A stretch of DNA of 64,000 bases from an uncultured Oscillospiraceae bacterium (GTDB lineage: Bacteria; Bacillota; Clostridia; Oscillospirales; Oscillospiraceae): contig CAJUPW010000002.1 in NCBI GenBank assembly GCA_910588635.1, forward strand, positions 78,370 to 142,369, given 5' to 3'. This document shows, one piece after another, positions 1-7,835 of the stretch. The position numbers and the translations under genes were made by a program. Every line of letters starts with the position of its first letter. The stretch's first letter is position 1. The notes under the pieces were generated by a model. The model was not told the origin of the DNA. It ran no database searches and saw only the letters and a program-made list of their open reading frames with translations.

Positions 1-2002
1 CGCCACCAAAAAGCTCATCGACACGGCCATGGACATCGAGGGAATGCCGCGAAACACCTCCACCCACGCCGCCGGGGTAGTGATTACCCGGCGGCCGGTG
101 GTGGACTACGTCCCCCTGGCCGCCAACGACGGCCAGCCGGTGACCCAGTACGTCATGACCACCCTGGAGGAGCTGGGGCTGCTGAAAATGGACTTTCTGG
201 GCCTGCGCAACCTCACCGTTTTAGACGACGCGGCCAAGATGGTCCAGAAGCAGGATCCGGGCTTTACCATAGATTCCATCCCGGAGAACGACCCGGCTAC
301 CATGGCCATGCTCTCCGAGGGCAAGACCTCCGGCGTGTTCCAGCTGGAGTCCGCCGGCATGACCGGGGTGTGCGTGGGCCTCAAGCCCAGGACCATTGAG
401 GATATCTGCGCCGTAATCGCCCTGTACCGCCCCGGGCCGATGGACTCCATCCCCAAATTTCTGGCCTGCGCCCAGAATCCGGCCAAGGTGACCTACAAGG
501 ATCCCTCTCTGGTGCCCATCCTGTCGGGCACCCACGGCTGCATCGTCTACCAGGAGCAGGTGATCCGCATCTTCCAGGACCTGGCGGGCTACTCCCTGGG
601 TCAGGCGGACATGGTGCGCCGGGCCATGAGCAAGAAGAAGGTCAAGGAGATTGAGAAGGAGCGGGAGGCCTTCCTCCACGGCGATCCCAAGCGGGGCATC
701 CCCGGCTGCGTGGCCAACGGTGTGCCCGAGGAGGCGGCCCAGGCCATTTACGACGAGATGTACGACTTTGCCGAGTACGCTTTCAATAAATCCCACTCCC
801 TGGTCTACGCCATTGTCTGCTACCAGACTGCCTGGTTCAAGTGCCACCACCCCAGGGAGTATATGGCCGCCCTGCTCACCTCGGTGCTGGACTCCACCGA
901 GAAGGTGGCCGAGTACATCGCCACCTGCCGGGACATGGGGATCAAGCTGCTGCCCCCCGACGTGAATCAGTCCGGGGCGGACTTTACCGTGGTGGAGGAG
1001 GGCATCCGCTTCGGCCTGGTGGCCCTGAAGGGAGTGGGTCGGAGCTTCATCGCCAATCTGCTCTCCGAGCGGGAGAAAAACGGTCCCTTCGCCGACTTTA
1101 TGGACTTCTGCGACCGGCTCTTTGACCAGGACATGAACCGGCGGATGGTGGAGAGCCTCATCAAGAGCGGAGCCTTCGACGCCATGGGCTGCCGCCGCTC
1201 CCAGCTGATGCAGGTTTACGGCCAGGTGCTGGACGGCATCGCCGCCGCCCGGAAGCGGAACGTGGAGGGTCAGCTGGACCTGTTCGGCTTTGGAGGAGGG
1301 GAGGAGGATAACCCGCCTCTGCCCACTCTGGTTCTGCCCGACCTGCCTGAGTACACGCCCCAGGAATTGATGAGCATGGAGAAGGAGACCACCGGCCTCT
1401 ACCTGTCCGGCCACCCTATGGACCAGTACCGGGAGCTGGCCAAGCAATTCGGGGCGGTGACCATCGGCTCCATTTTAAGCGATTTTGCCCGGGAGGACGG
1501 ACCCCGGGAGTACCGGGACGGGCAGCGGGTGTCCATCGCAGGCGTGATTTCCACCTACCGCACCCGCACCACCCGGAACAACACTCTGATGGCCTATGTG
1601 ACGCTGGAGGACGACACCGCCTCCATGGAGCTGATCTGCTTCTCCCGGACGCTGAACGACAGCGGCAGCTTCATACGGGAGAACGCCGCCATTCTGGCTG
1701 AGGGGAAGATTTCCGCCCGGGACGAGAAGGAGCCCCAGCTCATGGTGGACTCCATCCGTCCCCTGTCCGTGCTGGAGGGCTCCGCCGGCGGGGGCAAGAC
1801 CCTCTACCTGCGCCTGCCCTCCCGGGAGGACCCCAGAGTGCGGAAGGTGCGGCTGGCCCTGTCCTTCTTCCCGGGGGAGAGCCAGGTGGTGCTCTACTTT
1901 GAGGACTGCAAAAAGCGGGTGGGCTCCCGCTGTGAGATACGCCCGGCCCTGATAGACGACCTGAAGGAGCGGCTGGGAGAGGAAAACGTGGTGGTAAAGT
2001 GA
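1..2002 (+). CDS. dnaE: DNA polymerase III subunit alpha, DnaE type (5' end outside window)
   Basis: Replicative/lagging-strand DNA polymerase. The frame is open from base 2 and gives 666 residues; the N-terminal PHP domain and the catalytic palm lie upstream of the window. Visible are the family stretch STHAAGVVI near the start, the fingers and helix-hairpin-helix region, a beta-clamp-binding-like QLDLF near base 1270, and a C-terminal OB-fold (about bases 1490-1760). The stop overlaps the next gene's start. PolC is encoded 9 kb downstream, as in other Firmicutes, where DnaE extends primers before PolC takes over. Truncation is only the window edge. Confidence 0.95.
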   Translation, partial: ATKKLIDTAMDIEGMPRNTSTHAAGVVITRRPVVDYVPLAANDGQPVTQYVMTTLEELGLLKMDFLGLRNLTVLDDAAKMVQKQDPGFTIDSIPENDPATMAMLSEGKTSGVFQLESAGMTGVCVGLKPRTIEDICAVIALYRPGPMDSIPKFLACAQNPAKVTYKDPSLVPILSGTHGCIVYQEQVIRIFQDLAGYSLGQADMVRRAMSKKKVKEIEKEREAFLHGDPKRGIPGCVANGVPEEAAQAIYDEMYDFAEYAFNKSHSLVYAIVCYQTAWFKCHHPREYMAALLTSVLDSTEKVAEYIATCRDMGIKLLPPDVNQSGADFTVVEEGIRFGLVALKGVGRSFIANLLSEREKNGPFADFMDFCDRLFDQDMNRRMVESLIKSGAFDAMGCRRSQLMQVYGQVLDGIAAARKRNVEGQLDLFGFGGGEEDNPPLPTLVLPDLPEYTPQELMSMEKETTGLYLSGHPMDQYRELAKQFGAVTIGSILSDFAREDGPREYRDGQRVSIAGVISTYRTRTTRNNTLMAYVTLEDDTASMELICFSRTLNDSGSFIRENAAILAEGKISARDEKEPQLMVDSIRPLSVLEGSAGGGKTLYLRLPSREDPRVRKVRLALSFFPGESQVVLYFEDCKKRVGSRCEIRPALIDDLKERLGEENVVVK

Positions 2003-2727
2003 TGGAATTGCTGGACTATCTGCGCCAATTTAATACGGCCTCCGTCCTGCTGCGGCTGACTCTGGCGGTGCTGTGCGGCGGGCTGATCGGCATCAACCGG
2101 GAGCACAAGCGGCGGCCGGCGGGCTTTCGCACCTACATGATGGTGTGCATGGGGGCGGCGCTGACCATGGTGCTGGGTCAATACCAATACCGGATGTTTG
2201 ACACGGTGTGGAGGAGCGCCCGGCTGGAGGTGGGCATGACAACCGACATCACCCGGTTCGGCGCCCAGGTCATCAACGGCATCGGCTTTTTGGGTACGGG
2301 CACCATCCTGATTACCGAGCAGCGGGAGGTAAAGGGCCTGACCACGGCGGCGGGGCTTTGGGCCTCGGCCTGCATGGGGCTGGCCATCGGGGCGGGCTTC
2401 TACGAGGGGATGCTGCTGGGCTTTTTGGCGATCTTCCTCAGCATCAAGGTGCTGCCTTACGTGGAGGGCTTCCTGCTGGCCCGTTCCCGGAACATGAACC
2501 TCTATGTGGAGCTGACCACGCTGGAGCGGATGAAGGACTTTATCCAGCTGATGCGGGATCGGGGCATTCAGATATACGACGTGGAGATCGACCGCCGGGG
2601 GAGCGGGCGCAATCAGAGCGGCCCCAGCGTGGTATTTTACCTCCATCTGCCCAAATACCAGTCCCACACCCGGCTGCTGACAGACCTGTCCTACAGCCCG
2701 GATGTGCGTGCTATCGACGAAATATAG
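2002..2727 (+). CDS. MgtC/SapB family membrane protein (first copy)
   Basis: Integral membrane protein, 241 residues, about four or five N-terminal membrane segments followed by a soluble ACT-like C-terminal domain. The MgtC hallmark is seen twice: GLIGINREHKRRPAGFRT near residue 30 and GTGTILITEQREVKGLTTAAG near residue 95 to 115. ATG 2002 overlaps the dnaE stop by one base; a GTG at 1999 is also in frame. Members affect magnesium homeostasis and acid or low-Mg survival, but transport is not established. A paralogue follows immediately. Confidence 0.88.
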   Translation: MELLDYLRQFNTASVLLRLTLAVLCGGLIGINREHKRRPAGFRTYMMVCMGAALTMVLGQYQYRMFDTVWRSARLEVGMTTDITRFGAQVINGIGFLGTGTILITEQREVKGLTTAAGLWASACMGLAIGAGFYEGMLLGFLAIFLSIKVLPYVEGFLLARSRNMNLYVELTTLERMKDFIQLMRDRGIQIYDVEIDRRGSGRNQSGPSVVFYLHLPKYQSHTRLLTDLSYSPDVRAIDEI

Positions 2728-2739
2728 GAGGCGGAAACG

Positions 2740-3429
2740 GTGTTCAGCTCTTTGAACTTTCTGCGGCAGCCCGATATGCTGGGTATGATCGTGCGGGTGC
2801 TGCTGGCACTGATCTGCGGCGGGGCCATCGGGTGGGAGCGGACGGAGAAGCGCCGCCCCGCCGGCTTCCGAACCCATATCCTGATCTGCCTGGGGGCCGC
2901 CATGACCACCGCCACCAGCCAGTATCTGTACATCGTGATGCACTATCCCATCAGCGTCAGCCGTATGGGAGCCCAGGTGATCGCCGGCGTCAGCTTTATC
3001 GGCGCGGGGGCCATTATGATGACCAAGTGGCGGCGGGTCCGGGGGCTGACCACTGCCGCCGGGCTGTGGGTGGTGGCCATCGTGGGCCTGTGCTGCGGCA
3101 CCGCCTTTTACGAGGGAGCGGTCTATGCCACGATTTTGGTGCTGGTGGCGGAGGTCTTTTTCTCCAAGCTGGAGTACCGCCTGCTCCGGGAGACCAAGGA
3201 GGTCGCGGTCTATACGGAGTACGCCAGCTCCTCCTGCCTGGAGGACATCATCGCCCGGTGCCACACCCTGGGCGTCAAGATCGTGGATGTGGAGATCACG
3301 AAGAAGGAAGATGAGAGCGGCCGCTCCTGCGCCCTGCTGGCCCTCCTCTCCCGCCAGGGGGCGGGGAAGGAGGATATCCTCCGGGAGCTGAGCGAAATTG
3401 AGGGCGTGGATACCGTGGTGGAGGCGTAA
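2740..3429 (+). CDS. MgtC/SapB family membrane protein (second copy)
   Basis: Paralogue of the preceding gene, 229 residues. It has the same architecture: hydrophobic N-terminal half with GGAIGWERTEKRRPAGFRTH, then a central GAGAIMMTKWRRVRGLTTAAG motif and a soluble C-terminal domain rich in acidic and basic residues. Start is GTG 2740, with AGGAG eight bases upstream overlapping the previous stop, so the pair is translated from one message. Two unlike copies in tandem suggest a hetero-oligomer or divided roles; this is inference. Confidence 0.87.
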   Translation: MFSSLNFLRQPDMLGMIVRVLLALICGGAIGWERTEKRRPAGFRTHILICLGAAMTTATSQYLYIVMHYPISVSRMGAQVIAGVSFIGAGAIMMTKWRRVRGLTTAAGLWVVAIVGLCCGTAFYEGAVYATILVLVAEVFFSKLEYRLLRETKEVAVYTEYASSSCLEDIIARCHTLGVKIVDVEITKKEDESGRSCALLALLSRQGAGKEDILRELSEIEGVDTVVEA

Positions 3430-3590
3430 GAGCCTGATCAGCATCTCCCCGCACCCGTTTTGACGGCAGATTTCCCGCCACTCTGCGTTGTTCAGCCTTG
3501 GAATACATAAAGTATTCCTGCGGCTTCTTGCCTTGATTGACGAAAAATCTGCGCGCCAATCCGGGCACTTTGAGATACTGAACGGGCTCT
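3430..3590. repeat. Candidate dispersed intergenic element
   Basis: Non-coding 160-base stretch after the MgtC pair. On the minus strand it can be read as a short open frame (residues like FVNQGKKPQEYFMYSK) without a ribosome site or start of its own, which is how dispersed intergenic repeats in Oscillospiraceae often look. I see no second copy in this window, so the repeat status is inference only. Confidence 0.3.
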
Positions 3591-3592
3591 AA

Positions 3593-3626
3593 AAAAGCGG
3601 GGCAGGTGAAAACCTGTCCCGCTTTT
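3593..3626. terminator. Bidirectional terminator between mgtC pair and ribU
   Basis: Stem AGCGGGGCAGGT / ACCTGTCCCGCT around a GAAA-containing loop, with A-run on the left and T-run on the right, so it can stop transcription from both convergent sides. Confidence 0.85.
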
Positions 3627-3652
3627 GGTATAGGGAGGACTGCAATTCGCCC

Positions 3653-4357
3653 TCAGATCACCCCGGCCAGCACCAGGGCAAAGGTAACAAAGGTGGCCAG
3701 CAGAGCCAGAGAGAATAGCAGGAAGCCCAGATTGAACTTTCTGCCCTCGGTGTTCTGGGAGGGGGGCACCAGCCCAGAGACCCGCAGAGCGGTAACCACC
3801 GGCTTGTACAGCAGTAGGGTGGCGGCCATATTCATGCCGCCCTTGGCCAGGTTGAAGGGAAGAAACAAAGTAGGCAGCATGGCGGCCACGGCCTCTCGGG
3901 TGACCAGTTCTCCGGAGGCGCCGGTCATGTACAGGGGGGTGATGAGGTAGTTCCACAGCAGCATGACAATCACCATGAAAATCAGGCCCAGGCTCAGGCC
4001 GATAACGGCGCCCTTCTTGGTGTGGTTGCGCTTATAGACCCAGGAAGCAGTGCAGCAGAAGGAGCAGGTGGCCAGGGCGTTCATCAAAAAGCCCCAGGGT
4101 CCGGTGTGACTGAAGGTAATCATTTCAATGAAGGAGGAGATGATGCCGATGATGGCGGCGGCCATGGGGCCGAAGGTAAAGCCACCGATGCAGACGGCCA
4201 CATGCTTAAAGTCAAAGTCCAGGAACATGACGGGGGGCATCAGCTTGGACATCCAAGCGATAATTACCGAGACGCCGGTGAGCATGGCGATGCTGGTAAT
4301 GGTTTTGGTATCCATCTTGGGGCGGGCGGGAGACGCGGCTGCGGTGGGATTGGACAT
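3653..4357 (-). CDS. ribU: ECF transporter S component, RibU-type (riboflavin uptake)
   Basis: Membrane substrate-binding subunit of an energy-coupling-factor transporter, 234 residues, about six membrane helices. Riboflavin or a precursor is inferred as substrate from the FMN riboswitch directly upstream. The start chosen is ATG 4357 (MSNPTAAAS), with AGGAGT seven bases upstream; an in-frame ATG further out (4423) has no ribosome site. The shared EcfA/A'/T module is not in this window. A terminator lies just past its 3' end. Confidence 0.85.
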   Translation of the reverse strand: MSNPTAAASPARPKMDTKTITSIAMLTGVSVIIAWMSKLMPPVMFLDFDFKHVAVCIGGFTFGPMAAAIIGIISSFIEMITFSHTGPWGFLMNALATCSFCCTASWVYKRNHTKKGAVIGLSLGLIFMVIVMLLWNYLITPLYMTGASGELVTREAVAAMLPTLFLPFNLAKGGMNMAATLLLYKPVVTALRVSGLVPPSQNTEGRKFNLGFLLFSLALLATFVTFALVLAGVI

Positions 4358-4470
4358 AAAAAACACTCCTTTTTTGAATTTGACCGCTGAAAGACCATGT
4401 CTTCCAGGTGTCAAAACAAACAAGGAGGCGCACTTAAGCGCGCCGAAGCGGCGCGTGTTGTTTCACACAC

Positions 4471-4596
4471 ATCTTCTTCCATCCGGACTGTAACCGTTGG
4501 TCCCGGAGTTTCACCGGGTCAGCGGACGCTTGCGCGTCCGGTCGCGGACTTTACCGCCAGTGGGGAGTTTCACCCCGCCCTGAAGACATCGTATCC
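4471..4596 (-). promoter_or_regulatory. FMN riboswitch (RFN element)
   Basis: Read on the minus strand it has the RFN core blocks in order: GGATACGATGTCTTCAGGGC, GGGGTGAAACTCCCCACTGG followed by CGGT, AGTCCGCGA, a GC-rich variable hairpin, CCGGTGAAACTCCGGGACC, then ACAGTCCGGATGGAAGAAG. FMN binding is expected to reduce ribU expression. The 110 bases between the aptamer and the start codon hold the expression platform; I did not see a clear U-tailed terminator, so control may be on translation. Confidence 0.95.
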
Positions 4597-4610
4597 AGTT
4601 GTCTGCAAGC

Positions 4611-4639
4611 ATTATACGACACAGCCGGGAAAAATGCAA
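4611..4639 (-). promoter_or_regulatory. Sigma-A promoter for ribU
   Basis: Minus strand TTGCAT (4639-4634), 17-base spacer, TATAAT (4616-4611). Predicted start near 4604, just upstream of the FMN aptamer. Confidence 0.8.
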
Positions 4640-4758
4640 CCCCCAATTTCAGGCGCAGGGCAAATTGTGGACAAATTGAAAAACTTTGGCTTACCCTCTA
4701 TGCAAACGGTAAAAAATATATTAAAATAGGGTCAAGAAAAAGAATGGGAGTGATTCCA

Positions 4759-5472
4759 TTGGAGAAGCCAAAGTATAAGCGGGTACTGTTGAAGATCAGC
4801 GGCGAGGCCCTGGCGGGGGACGCGTCCAGAGGGCTGGACTTCCACGTGATCGGCCAGGTGTGCGACGTGGTCAAGCGCTGCGTGGACCTGGGGGTCCAGG
4901 TGGGCGTGGTGGTAGGCGGCGGCAACTTCTGGCGCGGCGTGAAGGACGGCGGCGATGCCATGGAGCGGGTCCGGGCCGACCATATGGGGATGCTGGCCAC
5001 CTGCATCAACGCCCTGGCTGTGGCCGATGTGCTGGAGCAGAAGGGGGTGGAGGTCCGGGTGCAGACGGCTATCGCCATGCAGGCCATGGCCGAGCCCTAC
5101 ATCCGCTCCAAGGCCATCCGCCACCTGGAAAAGGGCCGGGTGGTCATCTTCGGCTGCGGCACGGGCAATCCCTTCTTCTCCACCGACACCGCCGCGGTTC
5201 TCCGGGCTGCCGAGATTGACGCGGACGTGATTCTGCTGGCCAAGAACATCGACGGGGTCTACTCCGCCGACCCCAAGCTGGACCCCTCCGCCGTCAAGTA
5301 CGACGCCATTTCCTACGACGATGTGCTTTCCCAGCACCTGAAGGTGATGGATTCCACCGCCACCTCTCTGTCCATGGACAACAAGATTCCCGTCCTCCTC
5401 TTCGCCCTCAAGGACCCGGAGAACATCTTCCGGGCCGTGATGGGGGAGGCCATCGGGACCATTGTGGGATAA
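4759..5472 (+). CDS. pyrH: Uridylate kinase (UMP kinase)
   Basis: Cytosolic hexameric amino-acid-kinase-fold enzyme phosphorylating UMP to UDP. Family signatures: KRVLLKISGEALAG at the N-terminus, VGVVVGGGNFWRG, ADHMGMLATCINALA, GTGNPFFSTDTAAVLRA and the Asp-rich C-terminal part. I chose TTG 4759 (MEKPKYKRV), since GGGAG lies eight bases upstream; ATG 4744 is in frame but lacks a ribosome site. 237 residues, normal for the family. It heads the pyrH-frr-uppS-cdsA-dxr-rseP-ispG-polC run. Confidence 0.95.
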   Translation: MEKPKYKRVLLKISGEALAGDASRGLDFHVIGQVCDVVKRCVDLGVQVGVVVGGGNFWRGVKDGGDAMERVRADHMGMLATCINALAVADVLEQKGVEVRVQTAIAMQAMAEPYIRSKAIRHLEKGRVVIFGCGTGNPFFSTDTAAVLRAAEIDADVILLAKNIDGVYSADPKLDPSAVKYDAISYDDVLSQHLKVMDSTATSLSMDNKIPVLLFALKDPENIFRAVMGEAIGTIVG

Positions 5473-5497
5473 AAAACAAGAAAGGAAGTCATAAACC

Positions 5498-6052
5498 ATG
5501 AGCCCTGAGATCGTAAGCTATGACGAGAAAATGCAGAAAACCATCGAGGTAGTCAAGAGCAATTTCGCCGCTGTCCGAGCGGGCCGGGCCAACGCCGGCG
5601 TGCTGGACCGGATCATGGTGGATTACTACGGCGCCCCAACCCCGCTGAACCAGGTGGCCAACATCGGCTCTCCCGATCCCCGGACCCTGACCATCCAGCC
5701 CTACGATATGTCCTTGCTCAAGGTTATTGAGAAGGCCATTCAGACCTCTGATCTGGGCATCAACCCCCAGAACGACGGCCGGATTATCCGCCTGGCCTTC
5801 CCCCAGCTCACCGAGGAGCGCCGCCGCGACCTGACAAAGCAGGTGCGCAAGTACGGCGAGGAGGGCAAGGTGGCTCTGCGGAACATCCGCCGGGATGCCA
5901 TGGACGACATCAAGAAAAAGACAAAGAAGTCCGAGCTCACCGAGGACGATCAGAAAAAGCTGGAGAAGGAACTCCAGGACATGACTGACAAGCGGTGCAA
6001 AGACATCGACGACCTGACCGCCAAGAAGGAAAAGGAACTCATGGCGGTGTAG
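5498..6052 (+). CDS. frr: Ribosome recycling factor
   Basis: Splits post-termination 70S ribosomes with EF-G. 184 residues, full length. Signatures: VRAGRANAGVLDRI, YYGAPTPLNQVANIG, LTEERRRDLTKQVRKYGE and the C-terminal coiled helix bundle rich in Lys/Glu. AGGAAG precedes ATG 5498. The pyrH-frr adjacency is conserved in Firmicutes. Confidence 0.97.
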   Translation: MSPEIVSYDEKMQKTIEVVKSNFAAVRAGRANAGVLDRIMVDYYGAPTPLNQVANIGSPDPRTLTIQPYDMSLLKVIEKAIQTSDLGINPQNDGRIIRLAFPQLTEERRRDLTKQVRKYGEEGKVALRNIRRDAMDDIKKKTKKSELTEDDQKKLEKELQDMTDKRCKDIDDLTAKKEKELMAV

Positions 6053-6054
6053 TT

Positions 6055-6231
6055 CCATCAAGCGGCAGAGCCGCTTGATGGAGGGAGCTGCGGCCCGGCT
6101 GCATGCGCCTTGCAGGCGTACTTGCGGGCCGAGGAGTGTTTTTGAAACGGCAAAGCCGTCCCAAAAACGGATTTGATTTTATTTCGCCGCCTGTGGGCGG
6201 CGAAACTCCTGCGGAGGGCTTTTCTCCGTAG
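6055..6231. repeat. Cluster of five palindromes between frr and uppS
   Basis: Successive inverted repeats: 6055-6081 (CCATCAAGCGGC/GCCGCTTGATGG, perfect 12 bp), 6091-6131 (CGGCCCG/CGGGCCG), 6138-6167 (GTTTTTG/CAAAAAC with an inner ACGGC/GCCGT), 6182-6205 (TTTCGCCGCC/GGCGGCGAAA) and 6209-6231 (imperfect CTGCGGAG/CTCCGTAG). None ends in a clean U-run. It looks like a mosaic of short palindromic repeat units inside an otherwise tight operon. Confidence 0.7.
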
Positions 6232-6254
6232 AACGACACAAAGGAGCGACCGCG

Positions 6255-7004
6255 ATGGCCCTCTTTCCGAAAAAGACCGAACCGGCGCGGCCACAGGCGG
6301 ACCTCACCCGTCTGCCCCGGCATATCGCCATCATCATGGACGGCAACGGCCGCTGGGCCAAGAAGCGCGGCCTGCCCCGGACGGCGGGCCACGCCGCCGG
6401 AGCGGAGACCTTCCGCACCATCGCCACCTACTGCAAGGAGATCGGCCTTGAGTACCTCACCGTCTACGCCTTCTCCTCCGAGAACTGGAAACGCCCGGAG
6501 GAGGAGGTGGGGGCCATCATGGGGCTTTTGAAGAAGTACCTGCTGGAGGCCATCAGCCGCATGGAGCGGGACCGGGTAAAAATGGAGTTTTTCGGCGACC
6601 TGTCCCCTCTCACCCCGGAGCTGCGCCGGCTGTGTGAGCGCACCCGGGAAATTTCAAGGCACTACGAGGGCTGTCAGGTGAACGTCTGCCTCAATTACGG
6701 CGGCCGGGACGACATCGTTCAGGCGGCCAAGGCTTTCGCTCTGGACTGCGCGGAAGGCAAAGCCGATCCCAACCATCTGAGCGCGGACCAATTTGGCGGC
6801 TACCTCTACTCAAAGGGCATCCCGGACCCGGACCTGATTATCCGCACCAGCGGGGAGCTGCGGCTGTCCAACTTCCTGCTGTGGCAGGCGGCCTATTCCG
6901 AATTCTATATTACCGACGTGCTGTGGCCCGACTTCTCCAAGGAGGAGCTCCACCGGGCCATCGCGTCCTATCAGAGCCGGGACCGCCGGTTTGGAGGTGT
7001 GTGA
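6255..7004 (+). CDS. uppS: Isoprenyl transferase (undecaprenyl diphosphate synthase)
   Basis: Cis-prenyltransferase condensing isopentenyl diphosphate units onto farnesyl diphosphate to make the C55 carrier lipid for wall synthesis. 249 residues. Catalytic Asp29 lies in IAIIMDGNGRWAKKRG; the C-terminal substrate motif RTSGELRLSNFLLWQ and SEFYITDVLWPDF are present. Sits with cdsA, dxr and ispG, grouping isoprenoid precursor and lipid carrier synthesis in one transcript. Confidence 0.96.
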   Translation: MALFPKKTEPARPQADLTRLPRHIAIIMDGNGRWAKKRGLPRTAGHAAGAETFRTIATYCKEIGLEYLTVYAFSSENWKRPEEEVGAIMGLLKKYLLEAISRMERDRVKMEFFGDLSPLTPELRRLCERTREISRHYEGCQVNVCLNYGGRDDIVQAAKAFALDCAEGKADPNHLSADQFGGYLYSKGIPDPDLIIRTSGELRLSNFLLWQAAYSEFYITDVLWPDFSKEELHRAIASYQSRDRRFGGV

Positions 7005-7005
7005 T

Positions 7006-7824
7006 TTGGCAACTCGCATTATTGTGGGCCTGGCCCTGGGCCCGGCTTTCCTGGCCGCCCTGTTCCTCCTGCCGCCCATGGGTCTGGCCGTGGTGGCGGC
7101 TGCCATCGCGGGGACAGCCTCCTTCGAGCTGCTGCGGGCCACCCGGGTGGCCCACCATAACGGTATGTACATCTTTACCGCCGCTGCCGCCGTCCTTATC
7201 CCCCTGGGCCACGGCCTGGGTTATGGAAGCTGGACAGCCAGGGCGGCGGCTATCCTGCTGATGGCGGCCCTGTTTCTCCCGGCTTTGCGCCTGTACGGCA
7301 CCGGCGGAGAGGTCAGGTTTGAGCACATCTTGGTCTGCCTCTTCGGCGGTGTGGGTATCCCCCTGTTTCTGTCCGCCCTGGTGCAGCTTAAGGGGGTTGA
7401 GAACGGGCGGTTTTTTGTCCTGCTCCCTGTGGTCTGTGCCTTCACCACCGATATCGGGGCTTACTTCTTCGGCGTTTTCCTGGGAAAACACCGGGGAATC
7501 ACTCAGGTCAGCCCCAACAAGTCCCTGGAGGGCTACATCGGCGGCATTTTTACCGGCTGCCTGTGCATGCTGCTTTACGGCTGGCTGGTGGAGCGGTTCG
7601 GCGGCGTCCAGGTTAAATTGCCTGTTATGGCTCTCTACGGCCTGCTGGGCAGCGCCATTACCGAAATCGGTGATCTGTCCTTTTCCCTCATCAAACGGCA
7701 GTACGGGGTGAAGGACTACGGCACCCTCCTGCCCGGCCACGGCGGGATGCTGGACCGCTTTGACTCCACCATTTTCGCCGCCCCCATGATGCTGCTGCTG
7801 GCAGAGATATTACCGGCGTTTTAA
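7006..7824 (+). CDS. cdsA: Phosphatidate cytidylyltransferase
   Basis: Integral membrane enzyme making CDP-diacylglycerol from phosphatidate and CTP. 272 residues, about eight membrane helices; the C-terminal signature region reads KDYGTLLPGHGGMLDRFDST. Start TTG 7006: GGAGGTG at 6993-6999 inside the uppS 3' end gives ideal spacing, and TTG 6991 is too early. The uppS stop is two bases before, so the genes are translationally coupled. Confidence 0.93.
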   Translation: MATRIIVGLALGPAFLAALFLLPPMGLAVVAAAIAGTASFELLRATRVAHHNGMYIFTAAAAVLIPLGHGLGYGSWTARAAAILLMAALFLPALRLYGTGGEVRFEHILVCLFGGVGIPLFLSALVQLKGVENGRFFVLLPVVCAFTTDIGAYFFGVFLGKHRGITQVSPNKSLEGYIGGIFTGCLCMLLYGWLVERFGGVQVKLPVMALYGLLGSAITEIGDLSFSLIKRQYGVKDYGTLLPGHGGMLDRFDSTIFAAPMMLLLAEILPAF

Positions 7825-7835
7825 GGAGAACGAGT

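Noticed and set aside
1894..3444. 516-codon open frame on the minus strand opposite dnaE/mgtC
   Set aside because: Rich in His, Gln, Gly and Pro as expected from reading GC-rich codons backwards; no ribosome site; covers two genes with strong family motifs.
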